From an uncultured Burkholderiales bacterium (GTDB taxonomy: Bacteria > Pseudomonadota > Gammaproteobacteria > Burkholderiales > Burkholderiaceae_C), in assembly GCA_943908475.1 (NCBI GenBank), contig CALTTG010000014.1, positions 1 through 64,000 of the forward strand: a stretch of 64,000 bases of DNA. Direction: 5' to 3'. Numbering within the stretch: position 1 is the first letter of the stretch; each line of letters begins with the position of its first letter. A model generated the notes under the pieces. That model was not told the origin of the DNA. It saw only the letters and a list, made by a program, of their open reading frames with translations, and did no database searches. The position numbers and the translations under genes were made by a program. Shown here piece after piece: positions 9,601-17,783 of the stretch.

Positions 9601-10177
9601 GGGTCAGGTTCTCTCGGGTGTCCTTGAGGCGGTTCTCCGTCTCGCGACGACGCTCTTTGTACTTCGAAACCCCCGCAGCCTCTTCCAAGAAGAGCCGAAG
9701 CTCCTCTGGCTTGGATTCGATGATCCGGCTGATGGTGCCCTGACCGATGATGGCGTAGGCGCGAGGGCCCAGGCCGGTGCCCAGGAACACGTCCTGCACA
9801 TCACGGCGACGCACCGGCTGGTTGTTGATGAAGTAACTGGACGTGCCATCGCGGGTCAGCACACGCTTGACCGCGATCTCGGCAAACTGGTTCCACTGCC
9901 CGCCCGCGCGCGCGTCTTCGTTGCTGAAGACCAATTCCACGCTGGACCGGCTGGCTGGCTTTCGGTTGCCGGACCCATTGAAGATCACGTCCTGCATCGA
10001 CTCGCCACGCAGCTCGGACGCCTTCGACTCGCCCAACACCCAACGCACCGCGTCCATGATGTTGGACTTGCCGCAGCCGTTGGGGCCGACCACGCCCACC
10101 AGCTGCCCGGGCAACTGGAAGTGGGTCGGCTCGGCAAACGACTTGAAGCCAGAGAGCTTGATCGAATTCAGGCGCAT
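6662..10177 (-). CDS. smc: Chromosome segregation protein SMC
   Basis: A full-length 1171-residue SMC ATPase. Walker A is GPNGCGKS (31-38) in the N-terminal head. Two long coiled-coil arms (about 170-500 and 660-1000) flank a hinge (about 510-650). The C-terminal head has the ABC signature LLSGGEKAL, Walker B FCLLDEVDAPLD and the switch histidine in FISHNK. SMC dimers with ScpA/ScpB extrude and organise DNA so that sister origins separate. It is the first gene of smc-zipA-ligA and divergent from queF. Confidence 0.97.
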   Translation of the reverse strand: MRLNSIKLSGFKSFAEPTHFQLPGQLVGVVGPNGCGKSNIMDAVRWVLGESKASELRGESMQDVIFNGSGNRKPASRSSVELVFSNEDARAGGQWNQFAEIAVKRVLTRDGTSSYFINNQPVRRRDVQDVFLGTGLGPRAYAIIGQGTISRIIESKPEELRLFLEEAAGVSKYKERRRETENRLKDTRENLTRVEDILRELTNNLEKLEKQAEVATRYNALQEQGTLKLHQLWFLKHRDAASEESRIKQAALEATNALEGRMAELREVEAELEHVRQAHYAASDELHTAQGALAEANLEVSRLEERIRYVVEGRHRTEQRLAELQGQNDQWEERRAAAEFELEELAEKMVAAQEQSEVLSAQAEELAGQVPSLEDAVRTATQRANEQRGVAAQVQQQIQLLAAESRNIDDQARQLNQRRERLRTEQQALASPDQARLLDLRQQVSVGEEEMAVLDAQLADLTDAVPALDDDRKARQQDSNVQTARHAELTARLEALRALQDKVQTEGKLKPWLAKHGLEGLPGLWSKVHIEPGWESALESALRERMMALEVGRVDIVRAFESDAPPAKLAFYSLPSSAPDASSARLPRLSDRLRLGDASLRSLLCDWLEGVYTAANLDEALANRSKLTHGEVVMTPAGHAVSAHAVSFHAPDSEQAGMLARAQDIENLDKQVRAQVLLAEDARSSLIRAEAAYTEASQRLAVVRRDASERQQRLHQLQVEALRLTQQAEQTASRRGQIDEEMAEIDALLDDLQERRATGEARFEELDLSLADAQEKHAQLEEAVMEAERRLNQAREQARMLERQAQESQFSARSLVSRQGELQRSIETAVQQIRSNEASAVALREELARLSDATAQTGLDEALAVKLDKESLLAQSRSRYDDLSAQLRRADEQRLTFERSLQPLRDQITKLQLEEQAATLGGAQYKEQLDAAQVDLEALAAVIERDGVKLYGLQSEIDRIQREIQMLGAVNLAALDELTAARERKGFLDAQSADLLDAIKTLEDAIHKIDLETRDLLGATFNTVNEHFGRMFPSLFGGGSAKLVMTGDEILDAGVQVMAHPPGKKNSTIHLLSGGEKALTAIALVFAIFQLNPAPFCLLDEVDAPLDDANTERYARLVKSMSAGTQFLFISHNKIAMEMAEQLVGVTMQEQGVSRIVAVDMEAAIGMAHAA

Positions 10178-10325
10178 GCTGCGAGAGAAACCGGGGGCGG
10201 GACCAAGACCTGCTTTAAGTCTTTGATTTCATTAGAAAATCCCACACTCATCGGGCGCGGGCGACCGGGAGGATGATAGCATCGGGTCTTTGGGCATCTG
10301 CCCTCCCCTCATTGATGTTGTCACC
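10178..10325. other. Divergent spacer smc / queF
   Basis: A 148-base region with an AT-rich patch around 10215-10240 that could hold promoters for one or both genes. I cannot assign clear -35/-10 pairs. I looked for a preQ1 riboswitch ahead of queF and did not see its short A-rich H-type pseudoknot signature. Confidence 0.35.
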
Positions 10326-10799
10326 ATGGCCAAAAAAGCCCCCGCCGTGAAGGTTGGCACCCGCGCCAAGCCCGCCACCGCCCCGTCCGCCCCCTCCAAA
10401 ACGCTCGACGTCTTCCCCAACCCAGCCCCCGAGCGCGACTATGTGATCCAGTTTCAGGTGCCCGAATTCACCTGTTTCTGCCCGCTCACCGGCCAGCCCG
10501 ACTTTGCGCACTTCACCATCGATTGCATCGCCGACAAGCTGTGCATCGAACTCAAGAGCCTGAAGATGTACATGTGGAGCTACCGCAACGAAGGTGCGTT
10601 CCATGAAAAGGTGACGAACGACATCCTCAGCGACATCGTCAAGGCCATCAATCCGCGTTATGTCCGCATCACGGCCAAGTGGTACGTGCGCGGCGGCATC
10701 TACACCAACGTGGTGGCTGAGCATCGCCAAAAGGGTTGGAAGCCCGCGCCCAAGGTCGACCTGCCCTCGCTGAGCCAAGAAACCGGCATGCTGGGCTGA
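10326..10799 (+). CDS. queF: NADPH-dependent preQ0 reductase QueF
   Basis: A 157-residue short-type (YkvM-like) QueF. It reduces the nitrile of 7-cyano-7-deazaguanine (preQ0) to preQ1 with NADPH in the queuosine tRNA-modification pathway. The catalytic cysteine is in FCPLTGQPDFAHF (Cys52), with the essential Asp in the same motif (Asp59). The substrate-binding stretch LKSLKMYMWSYRNEGAFHE follows. About 25 N-terminal residues rich in Lys, Pro and Ala are extra and probably unstructured. The ATG at 10326 is used; an upstream in-frame start at 10290 would read through the likely promoter region. Confidence 0.95.
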   Translation: MAKKAPAVKVGTRAKPATAPSAPSKTLDVFPNPAPERDYVIQFQVPEFTCFCPLTGQPDFAHFTIDCIADKLCIELKSLKMYMWSYRNEGAFHEKVTNDILSDIVKAINPRYVRITAKWYVRGGIYTNVVAEHRQKGWKPAPKVDLPSLSQETGMLG

Positions 10800-10827
10800 T
10801 CGCCCCTGGCGATTGCAGTCAACACGA

Positions 10828-11592
10828 ATGTCATTGGCTGTGCCCTCGCCGCTCACCCACCCTGGCCTGGAGGCCTTGGCACTCGCTGTGGCACTGGCGC
10901 TCGCGTTGGTCTTCCAGCCTTGGCGGGTGCTGGGCCACAAGCCCTTGCAGAGCCCTTGGCTGGGGGCCATGGTCATCCTGCCCTGGGCCTGGTGGACGCA
11001 AAAGCTCCTGCCGTCCGGGATGGCCTTGCATTTGTCGGGCACCTGCCTGCTTGTGCTGATGTTCGGTTGGCCCATGGCAGTGCTCATGACCGTGCCCATT
11101 GCCCTGGGCGCAGCCCTGCTCGACATCCATGGGCCACAACGGCTCAGCCGAGTGGCCTCACTCGTCCCTCCCGCACCCTCGCCCGACTGGCTGACCACCT
11201 GGGAACTCCTCGTGGCCCGAAGCGACGCGCTGGTGAGCCAAGCGCTCTGGATGGGCGTCATCCCGGCCACCTGGGGGCTGGTCCTCGGACTGGCCTTGCG
11301 ACGCTGGCTGCCCCACCACTTGTTCGTGTACATCTTGGGACGAGGCTTCATGGCAACCGCGCTGGCCATCACCCTGACCGGTGCCCTGGGCTTGACGGCC
11401 GGTCGGCTGTCGCACGGACTTGACGCGGGTGAATGGATGCTGGGGCACTGGCTGTTGGGCTGGGGCGAGGCCATCAGCACCGGCATGCTGGTCGCCATTT
11501 TCGTGGCCTTCAAGCCGGAATGGCTCCTGACGTACTCTGACCAGCGCTACCTGCCTTCCCCTAAGGCACGGGACAACCCACCCCCTCAATGA
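10828..11592 (+). CDS. CbiM-like (COG3235-type) integral membrane protein
   Basis: A 254-residue polytopic membrane protein with about seven hydrophobic segments. The stretch LLPSGMALHLSGTCLLVLMFGWPMAVL resembles the conserved core of the CbiM/energy-coupling-factor permease family (the small histidine-bearing segment GMALHLSG corresponds to the metal-binding region), and a conserved Gly-Glu pair occurs late (LLGWGEAISTGML). No ECF ATPase or T-component is nearby, so this is an orphan. The substrate could be a divalent metal; proximity to queF does not prove a queuosine role. It starts 28 bases after the queF stop (ATG 10828, with an in-frame TTG at 10813 as an alternative), so it is probably in the queF transcript. 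Confidence 0.6.
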   Translation: MSLAVPSPLTHPGLEALALAVALALALVFQPWRVLGHKPLQSPWLGAMVILPWAWWTQKLLPSGMALHLSGTCLLVLMFGWPMAVLMTVPIALGAALLDIHGPQRLSRVASLVPPAPSPDWLTTWELLVARSDALVSQALWMGVIPATWGLVLGLALRRWLPHHLFVYILGRGFMATALAITLTGALGLTAGRLSHGLDAGEWMLGHWLLGWGEAISTGMLVAIFVAFKPEWLLTYSDQRYLPSPKARDNPPPQ

Positions 11593-11676
11593 AGGGGTCC
11601 CCTCTTTCGAGCGACCAACCGTCGGTTACAGCGCACACAAGCGGCGACACAATGTGCGCGCACTTTGCTCACCCTC

Positions 11677-12321
11677 ATGCCCCTCCACCGTCGCTTCCTG
11701 GTCAACGCCTTCACCGCAGCCGCTTTGGCGTGCGGTGCTGGCCTGCCGGCGTCGGCATGCCAGATGCGCCCCGTGGCACATGACCAGGTCAAAGCCCCGG
11801 TCGAAGGACGAGTGGCGCAGGCTTTCAACTGCAAAGACCTCGACGGCGAACAACTGTTTGTGGAAACTCGCCTGGCGGGCCCCACCCTCAACGGCAAACC
11901 TCAAGCCACGGCGCTGACCTTCTATCAGTTCACCCTCAACGCGCAGGGCTTGCTGACCCGTCGGTGGCAGGCCCGTGATTTCGCGCCACCAGACAGCCGG
12001 TTGAGCCGCAGCCCGCAGACCCACCGATTCACAGCCCGTGATGTAGATGGCGACGGCTTGGCCGAGGCGTTCATTGCCTACGCGCTGCCCGGTGCGGCCT
12101 TTGGCCCCGACGAAGGCAAGCTGCTGGTGTTTCACAAAGACCGCAAATACGCCGTTCGAGGTGTGGTGGCCCTGGCACCCGGGGGGTTCAGCACCCGAAA
12201 CATCGACCCGGGGTTCGAACTCTTGCCCGCGGCCATCCAACGGCATGCCCTTCAGCAGTGGGATGCCCTGGCCTTGCCCGCGGGCTCTGCCACCACCGTG
12301 ACGCAATCCGTCTCACATTGA
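11677..12321 (+). CDS. Exported protein of unknown function
   Basis: I do not recognise this 214-residue protein. It has a Sec-type signal peptide (PLHRRFLVNAFTAAALACGA, cleavage probably near the ASA-C or GLPASA site at about 25-27). The early cysteine just after the signal could also mark it as a lipoprotein, but the lipobox is poor. The middle contains ARDVDGDGLAEAFIAYAL (about 122-139), a Asp-x-Asp-Gly-Asp-Gly calcium-loop-like or FG-GAP-like motif often seen in surface proteins. ATG 11677 is preferred to TTG 11665 because it directly opens the signal peptide. It lies between the CbiM-like gene and dapC with its own spacing. Confidence 0.7.
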   Translation: MPLHRRFLVNAFTAAALACGAGLPASACQMRPVAHDQVKAPVEGRVAQAFNCKDLDGEQLFVETRLAGPTLNGKPQATALTFYQFTLNAQGLLTRRWQARDFAPPDSRLSRSPQTHRFTARDVDGDGLAEAFIAYALPGAAFGPDEGKLLVFHKDRKYAVRGVVALAPGGFSTRNIDPGFELLPAAIQRHALQQWDALALPAGSATTVTQSVSH

Positions 12322-12338
12322 GGCGCGAGGGCCGCCAA

Positions 12339-12361
12339 GGCTGGGATAATCCAGCCCCATG
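12339..12361 (+). promoter_or_regulatory. -10 element inside inverted repeat at dapC start
   Basis: GATAAT (12345-12350) is framed by the perfect six-base inverted arms GGCTGG (12339-12344) and CCAGCC (12351-12356). The dapC ATG is at 12359, only nine bases after the hexamer, so transcription would start within a couple of bases of the start codon. No Shine-Dalgarno sequence exists. Confidence 0.5.
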
Positions 12362-13606
12362 AACCCGCTCCTGTCCAAACTCCAGCCTTACCCGTTTGAG
12401 CGCCTGCGTGGCCTGACCCAGGGTGTGACCCCGAACCCTGCCTTCCGCCCGATCAGCCTGGGCATCGGCGAGCCCAAGCACCCCACCCCAGCGTTCATCA
12501 AAGAGGCCGTGACCGCCTCGCTGGATGGCCTGGCCAGCTACCCCGCCACCGCGGGCGAACCCGCTTTGCGACAAGCGTGCGCCGCATGGGTGCAACGCCG
12601 CTATGGCCTGACGCTGAACGCAGACACCCAGATCCTGCCCGTCAACGGCTCGCGTGAAGCGCTGTTTGCACTGGCCCAGGTGGTGATCGACCCGACGCAA
12701 CACCAGGCGCAAGGTGGCCCCACGGTCGTCAGCCCCAATCCGTTCTATCAAATCTACGAAGGCGCCGCTTTGTTGTCTGGCGCCCAGGTGGTCTACGCCA
12801 ACTCCGACCCCGCCCGAAACTTCGCAGCCGACTGGGGCTCGATCCCTGATCGAGTCTGGGCGACCACGCAATTGCTGTTCGTGTGCTCACCGGGCAACCC
12901 CACGGGGGCCGTGATGCCCTTGAGCGAATGGGCCAAATTGTTCGAACTCAGCGATCGACACGGCTTCGTGATCGCGTCAGACGAGTGCTACTCGGAAATC
13001 TACTTCCGAGAAGGCCCCGATGCCGCCCCCCTGGGTGGCCTGGAGGCTGCCGCCAAGCTGGGACGCGCCGACTTCAAACGCTTGATTTCGCTGACCAGCC
13101 TGTCCAAGCGGTCCAACGTGCCGGGCATGCGTTCGGGCTTCGTGGCCGGTGATGCAGAGATCATCAAGGCCTTCTTGCTCTACCGCACCTACCACGGCAG
13201 CGCCATGGGCCCAGCCATTCAGCGCGCCAGCGTGGCCGCGTGGAACGACGAGACCCACGTGATTGAAAATCGTCGCCTCTACCGGCACAAGTTCGAACAG
13301 GTCACGCCGATATTGAGTGCGGTGATGAACGTTGCGCTGCCCGATGCCGGCTTTTACCTCTGGGCCCAGGTGCCCGACTGCTGCCAGGCTCGCGCCCAGG
13401 CGGCGGGCCTGAGCGCGGACGAGTGGTTCGCCCGCGAACTGCTGGCTCAATACAATGTGGCCGTGTTGCCAGGGAGCTACCTGGCCCGTAAAGCCATGGG
13501 CATCAACCCAGGCGAAGGGCGCATCCGGCTGGCCCTGGTGGCTGGCATCGAAGAATGCGTCGAGGCCGCTCAGCGCATCCGCAGCTTTGTTGAATCCTTG
13601 GGTTGA
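12359..13606 (+). CDS. dapC: N-succinyldiaminopimelate aminotransferase
   Basis: A 415-residue class I/II PLP aminotransferase. It converts N-succinyl-2-amino-6-ketopimelate to N-succinyl-LL-diaminopimelate in the succinylase branch of lysine and meso-DAP synthesis. Visible are the substrate-binding SLGIGEPKHPTP (33-44), the cofactor motif SPGNPTG (177-183), the PLP-phosphate Asp/Tyr region IASDECYSEIYF (205-216) and the Schiff-base Lys250 in LTSLSKRSNVPGMRSGF. The identity is set by position: it is first in a dapC-dapD-pilU-dapE-prmB cluster. The start is ATG 12359, immediately after a GATAAT hexamer. Confidence 0.94.
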   Translation: MNPLLSKLQPYPFERLRGLTQGVTPNPAFRPISLGIGEPKHPTPAFIKEAVTASLDGLASYPATAGEPALRQACAAWVQRRYGLTLNADTQILPVNGSREALFALAQVVIDPTQHQAQGGPTVVSPNPFYQIYEGAALLSGAQVVYANSDPARNFAADWGSIPDRVWATTQLLFVCSPGNPTGAVMPLSEWAKLFELSDRHGFVIASDECYSEIYFREGPDAAPLGGLEAAAKLGRADFKRLISLTSLSKRSNVPGMRSGFVAGDAEIIKAFLLYRTYHGSAMGPAIQRASVAAWNDETHVIENRRLYRHKFEQVTPILSAVMNVALPDAGFYLWAQVPDCCQARAQAAGLSADEWFARELLAQYNVAVLPGSYLARKAMGINPGEGRIRLALVAGIEECVEAAQRIRSFVESLG

Positions 13607-13659
13607 CCCTGGCGTCAGCCCTCCATTTTCCCCTCCAAGATTTCATCCGAGAGACACAC

Positions 13660-14481
13660 ATGAGCCAACTCCAATCCGTCATCGACACCGCCTGGGAAAA
13701 CCGCACCAACCTGTCGGTGGCCAGTGCCCCTGCCGAAGTGCGTGACGCCGTCAACCACATCATCGACCAGCTCGACACCGGCAAGCTGCGCGTCGCCGAA
13801 AAGATCAATGGCGCCTGGGAAACCCACCAGTGGGTCAAAAAGGCGGTGTTGCTGAGCTTCCGCTTGAACGACAACGTGCCCATGGGCGATGGCCCCCTGC
13901 AGTTCTTCGACAAGGTGCCCAGCAAGTACGGTTCGATGAATGCCGATCAGTTGCGTGCCACGGGCGTGCGCGTGGTGCCCCCGGCCGTGGCCCGCCGTGG
14001 CTCGTTCCAGGCCAAAAACGTCATCTTGATGCCGTCTTACGTGAACATTGGCGCCTACGTCGACGAAGGCACCATGGTCGACACCTGGGCCACCGTCGGC
14101 TCGTGCGCCCAGATCGGCAGGAACGTTCACCTGTCGGGCGGCGTGGGCATCGGCGGCGTGCTCGAGCCCCTGCAGGCCAACCCCACCATCATCGAAGACA
14201 ACTGCTTCATCGGCGCCCGCTCGGAAGTGGTTGAAGGCGTGATCGTGGAAGAAAACTCGGTGATCTCGATGGGCGTGTACATCGGCCAATCGACCAAGAT
14301 CTACGACCGCGCCACCGGCGAAGTCACGTATGGCCGCATCCCCGCCGGTTCGGTGGTGGTCTCTGGCAACCTGCCCTCGGCCGATGGCAAGTACAGCCTG
14401 TACTGCGCCGTGATCGTCAAGCGCGTGGACGCACAGACCCGCTCGAAGACCAGCATCAACGACCTGCTGCGCGGCGCCTGA
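13660..14481 (+). CDS. dapD: Tetrahydrodipicolinate N-succinyltransferase
   Basis: A 273-residue DapD. It transfers succinyl from succinyl-CoA to tetrahydrodipicolinate, the step before DapC. The N-terminal helical domain (about 1-90) is followed by a left-handed beta-helix of hexapeptide repeats (VNIGAYVDEGTMVDTWATVG, about 128-147, then GVGIGGVLEP, IEDNCFIGARSEV and beyond). It is typical of the trimeric enzyme and full length. The start is ATG 13660 after AGATTTCATCCGAGAG; the longer frame from 13603 begins inside dapC. The C-terminus ends NDLLRGA. Confidence 0.97.
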   Translation: MSQLQSVIDTAWENRTNLSVASAPAEVRDAVNHIIDQLDTGKLRVAEKINGAWETHQWVKKAVLLSFRLNDNVPMGDGPLQFFDKVPSKYGSMNADQLRATGVRVVPPAVARRGSFQAKNVILMPSYVNIGAYVDEGTMVDTWATVGSCAQIGRNVHLSGGVGIGGVLEPLQANPTIIEDNCFIGARSEVVEGVIVEENSVISMGVYIGQSTKIYDRATGEVTYGRIPAGSVVVSGNLPSADGKYSLYCAVIVKRVDAQTRSKTSINDLLRGA

Positions 14482-14537
14482 CCGCCCACGGCACCCTGGC
14501 CTGAAGGCCAGGGCCATGACATCAAGTGGAGATCTCG

Positions 14538-15716
14538 ATGAGCGAAGGCAATCTGGAGCGCGTGCTGCGCATCATGGCCGAGAAGAAGGCCTCGGACGTT
14601 TTCCTGTCGGCCAACACGCCGATCCTCATCAAGATCCACGGTCAGATCATGCAACTGACCGACCAGATCCTCACCCCATCGCAACCTCGGCAGTTGCTCT
14701 CGGAAATGCTCTCGCCTACTCAAATGGAAGAGCTGGACGAGACCGGCGAGCTCAATGTGGGCATCACCATCCGGGGCGTGGCCATCTTCCGCCTGAGCGC
14801 CTTCAAGCAACGGGGCTCGGTGGCTGCGGTGTTCCGCCACATCCCGTCCGACATCCCGCAGCTCGACTCGCTCAATGTGCCCGAGGTGCTGTCACAACTC
14901 GTGCTGGAAAAGCGAGGGCTCATCCTGCTGGTCGGCGCCACGGGCACGGGCAAGAGCACGACCCTGGCGGCCATGCTGGACCATCGCAACCAGCGGATGA
15001 CCGGGCACATCCTGACCATCGAAGACCCGATGGAGTTTTTGTTCACCAACAAGAAGTCCATCGTGAACCAGCGCGAAATCGGTCGGGACACGGCCTCGCT
15101 GCAAGTGGGTTTACGCAATGCCCTGCGGCAAGCGCCCGACTGCATCCTGATCGGTGAAATCCGCGACCGCGAGACCATGACAGCAGCCCTGTCTTATGCC
15201 CTGTCGGGGCACTTGGTGCTGGCCACCTTGCACGCCAACAACAGCTACCACGCCCTGGGCCGCATCCTGTCGTTCTACACACCAGAGGCCCGTCCAGCGC
15301 TGCTGGGTGACCTGGGCTCGGGCCTGAAGGCCATCGTGTCGCAACGCTTGCTTCGCAACACCTCAGGTGGGCGCATTCCTGCTGTGGAGGTCTTGCTCAA
15401 CACGAAGCTGATCTCCGAAATGATCGAGCGCAGCGATTTCTCCAGCATCAAAGACGCCATGGAGAAATCCATGGCCGAAGGCTCTCAAACCTTCGAGCAA
15501 GACATCGCGCGGCTCATCAACGAAGGCGTGATCACGCGCGACGAGGGCATGACCCACGCCGACTCGCCAACCAACCTGATGTGGCGCCTGCAGAACGACA
15601 CGAGCAGCCAGTCGAAATTGCCCCCCAAGGCCGAAGAGCAGGACGATGGCCCCTCGTTCACGGAAATCACACTGGACGTGCCTGGCGAAGACCGCTCATT
15701 CAACACCCGCTACTGA
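14538..15716 (+). CDS. pilU: PilT/PilU family retraction ATPase (PilU-like)
   Basis: A 392-residue hexameric secretion ATPase of the type IV pilus retraction class. It has an N-terminal PAS-like domain (about 1-100), Walker A GATGTGKS (133-140), Asp box ILTIEDPMEF, Walker B CILIGEIRDRETM and His box LVLATLHANNSYHAL. The C-terminal part (SMAEGSQTFEQDIARL, then a terminal ADSPTNLM region) is of the PilU rather than PilT kind, where PilT has AIRNLIRE-type ends. In Burkholderiales a PilU-like gene sits inside the dap cluster, separate from the usual pilT-pilU pair. GTGGAG seven bases before ATG 14538 is the likely ribosome site. Confidence 0.85.
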   Translation: MSEGNLERVLRIMAEKKASDVFLSANTPILIKIHGQIMQLTDQILTPSQPRQLLSEMLSPTQMEELDETGELNVGITIRGVAIFRLSAFKQRGSVAAVFRHIPSDIPQLDSLNVPEVLSQLVLEKRGLILLVGATGTGKSTTLAAMLDHRNQRMTGHILTIEDPMEFLFTNKKSIVNQREIGRDTASLQVGLRNALRQAPDCILIGEIRDRETMTAALSYALSGHLVLATLHANNSYHALGRILSFYTPEARPALLGDLGSGLKAIVSQRLLRNTSGGRIPAVEVLLNTKLISEMIERSDFSSIKDAMEKSMAEGSQTFEQDIARLINEGVITRDEGMTHADSPTNLMWRLQNDTSSQSKLPPKAEEQDDGPSFTEITLDVPGEDRSFNTRY

Positions 15717-15725
15717 TCCCACCTC

Positions 15726-16880
15726 ATGTCAGACACCCTTCGCTTGCTCGAAGCCCTGCTGGTTCGCCCGTCGGTCACGCCGGACGACGCGGGCTGCCAA
15801 GCCTTGATGGCCGAGCGCCTGAGCGCCATTGGCTTCGAATGCCACACGCTGAGCTTCGGGCCGGCTCAAGCCCCTGTGACCAACCTCTGGGCGATTCGAC
15901 GCGGCCAAGGACATGCACACGGCGCTCCCACCTTGGTGTTTGCCGGGCACACCGATGTGGTCCCCACGGGACCATTGGCACAGTGGACCACACCGCCGTT
16001 CACGCCCAGCTACCGCGACGGCCAGCTCTATGCGCGAGGCGCCGCCGACATGAAAACGTCGCTGGCGGCCATGGTTGTGGCCAGCGAAGAGTTCGTGGCG
16101 GCTCACCCCGATCACCAGGGCAGCATCGCCTTCCTGATCACCAGCGACGAGGAGGGCCCCTCGGTCGACGGCACCGTGAAAGTGTGCGAATGGCTGCAAG
16201 CCCGCGGTGAGCGTTTGGACGCCTGCATCGTGGGCGAGCCCACCTCGGTCAAATCATTGGGCGACATGATCAAAAACGGGCGACGTGGCTCGCTGTCAGG
16301 CAAGCTGCGGGTGCAAGGCATTCAAGGGCACATCGCCTACCCACACCTCGCCCGCAATCCAATTCACCAGGTGGCCCCGGCGCTCGCCGAGTTGTGTGCC
16401 ATCACCTGGGATGCTGGCAACGAACACTTCCCCCCCACCAGTTGGCAGATGTCCAACATCCACGCCGGCACGGGCGCCAACAACGTGATCCCGGGAGAGG
16501 TGGTCATCGACTTCAACTTCCGGTTTTCCACTGAATCCACACCCGAGCAACTCAAAGAACGCCTGGAAGAAGTGCTCGTCCGCCATGGTCTGACCTTTGA
16601 GATCGACTGGGTGCTGGGAGGCCGCCCCTTCCTGACACGCCCCGGCAGCCTGATTCAGGCCATCAGCCAGGCCATTGAGCAAACGACCGGCATCACCACC
16701 GAGCTGTCGACCTCGGGCGGCACCTCGGACGGCCGGTTCATTGCGCAGATCTGCCCGCAAGTGGTCGAGTTTGGCCCCATCAATGCCAGCATCCACAAGA
16801 TCGACGAACACGTGGCCGTCTCGGCCATCGATCCCCTCAAGGACATCTACAAGCGCACCCTGGAAGGCATGGTCCGGTGA
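15726..16880 (+). CDS. dapE: Succinyl-diaminopimelate desuccinylase
   Basis: A 384-residue M20-family zinc amidohydrolase that removes succinate from N-succinyl-LL-DAP to give LL-DAP. Metal and catalytic residues are visible: His75 and Asp77 in FAGHTDVVPTG, the bridging Asp in ARGAADMKTSLAAM, the general-base Glu pair in TSDEEGPSVDG, and the late His in NASIHKIDEHV. A dimerisation domain lies at about 180-295. It starts nine bases after pilU and ends overlapping the prmB GTG, so translation is coupled. Confidence 0.97.
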   Translation: MSDTLRLLEALLVRPSVTPDDAGCQALMAERLSAIGFECHTLSFGPAQAPVTNLWAIRRGQGHAHGAPTLVFAGHTDVVPTGPLAQWTTPPFTPSYRDGQLYARGAADMKTSLAAMVVASEEFVAAHPDHQGSIAFLITSDEEGPSVDGTVKVCEWLQARGERLDACIVGEPTSVKSLGDMIKNGRRGSLSGKLRVQGIQGHIAYPHLARNPIHQVAPALAELCAITWDAGNEHFPPTSWQMSNIHAGTGANNVIPGEVVIDFNFRFSTESTPEQLKERLEEVLVRHGLTFEIDWVLGGRPFLTRPGSLIQAISQAIEQTTGITTELSTSGGTSDGRFIAQICPQVVEFGPINASIHKIDEHVAVSAIDPLKDIYKRTLEGMVR

Positions 16881-17758
16881 CACAGCGCCTCATCGAACTG
16901 ATTGATCTGGCCACCACCCGCCTCACCCAGGCGGGTGTGGCGTTTGGCCACGGCACGGCCACCGCGTTTGACGAAGCCGCTTGGCTGGTGCTGTGGTCGC
17001 TGGGCTTGCCCATCGACGACTTGGACAGCGTTGAGCAACGACCGGTGACCGACACACAAGCCCAGCAAGCCCTGGCCCTGGTCGATGAACGCATCCGCAC
17101 CCGCAAGCCGGCCGCCTACCTCACCCGTGAGGCCTGGTTGCAGGGCGTGCCGTTTTATGTGGACGAACGCGCCATCGTGCCCCGATCCTTCATTGCCGAA
17201 GTGCTGGCCGACGGCAGCATCGACGCCTGGTTGAGCGAGCACACGCACCGCGTGCTGGATCTGTGCACCGGCAATGGCAGCCTCGCTGTGCTGGCCGCGA
17301 TGGCCTACCCAGAGGTCATCGTGCATGGCGCCGACTTGAGCGAGGACGCCTTGGCGGTGGCCCGCATCAACGTCGACAAGCACGGCCTGTCGGACCGCAT
17401 CACCTTGCTGCACAGCGATGGCCTCGCCGGCGTTCGAGGCCCGTACGACCTCATCGTCTGCAACCCGCCCTATGTGAACGCTCAGTCGATGTCGGCCTTG
17501 CCTGACGAGTACAAGGCCGAGCCCGAGATGGCCCTGGCCTCCGGCACCGATGGCATGGACTTCTGCCGCGCACTGCTGTCCGCCCTTCGGGCCAGTCCCC
17601 AGCAATACCTCAGCGAACATGCCGTGGTCGTGCTGGAAATCGGCAACGAACGACCGAACTTCGAGGCCGCGTTTCCCGACCTGCCGGTGTTCTGGCTGGC
17701 CACCTCGTCCGGTGATGATCAGTTGCTGCTCATCACCCGGGAGGCCTTGGAGGCTTGA
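16877..17758 (+). CDS. prmB: Ribosomal protein L3 N5-glutamine methyltransferase
   Basis: A 293-residue SAM-dependent methyltransferase of the HemK/PrmB family, modifying a glutamine side chain on ribosomal protein L3. It has an N-terminal helical substrate domain, the SAM motif VLDLCTGNGSLAVLAA (127-142) and the catalytic NPPY (196-199). The SAM motif with CTGNG and the following SALPDEYKAEPEMAL favour PrmB over PrmC. The start is GTG 16877 in a GTGA overlap with the dapE stop; this places it at the end of the dap operon, as in related genomes. Confidence 0.93.
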   Translation: MTQRLIELIDLATTRLTQAGVAFGHGTATAFDEAAWLVLWSLGLPIDDLDSVEQRPVTDTQAQQALALVDERIRTRKPAAYLTREAWLQGVPFYVDERAIVPRSFIAEVLADGSIDAWLSEHTHRVLDLCTGNGSLAVLAAMAYPEVIVHGADLSEDALAVARINVDKHGLSDRITLLHSDGLAGVRGPYDLIVCNPPYVNAQSMSALPDEYKAEPEMALASGTDGMDFCRALLSALRASPQQYLSEHAVVVLEIGNERPNFEAAFPDLPVFWLATSSGDDQLLLITREALEA

Positions 17759-17783
17759 GGCCACCAAGGCGCAGAGCCTGACC

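Noticed and set aside
10178..10325. preQ1 riboswitch ahead of queF
   Set aside because: The characteristic short aptamer with its A-rich tail was not found; the spacer is also shared with the smc promoter.
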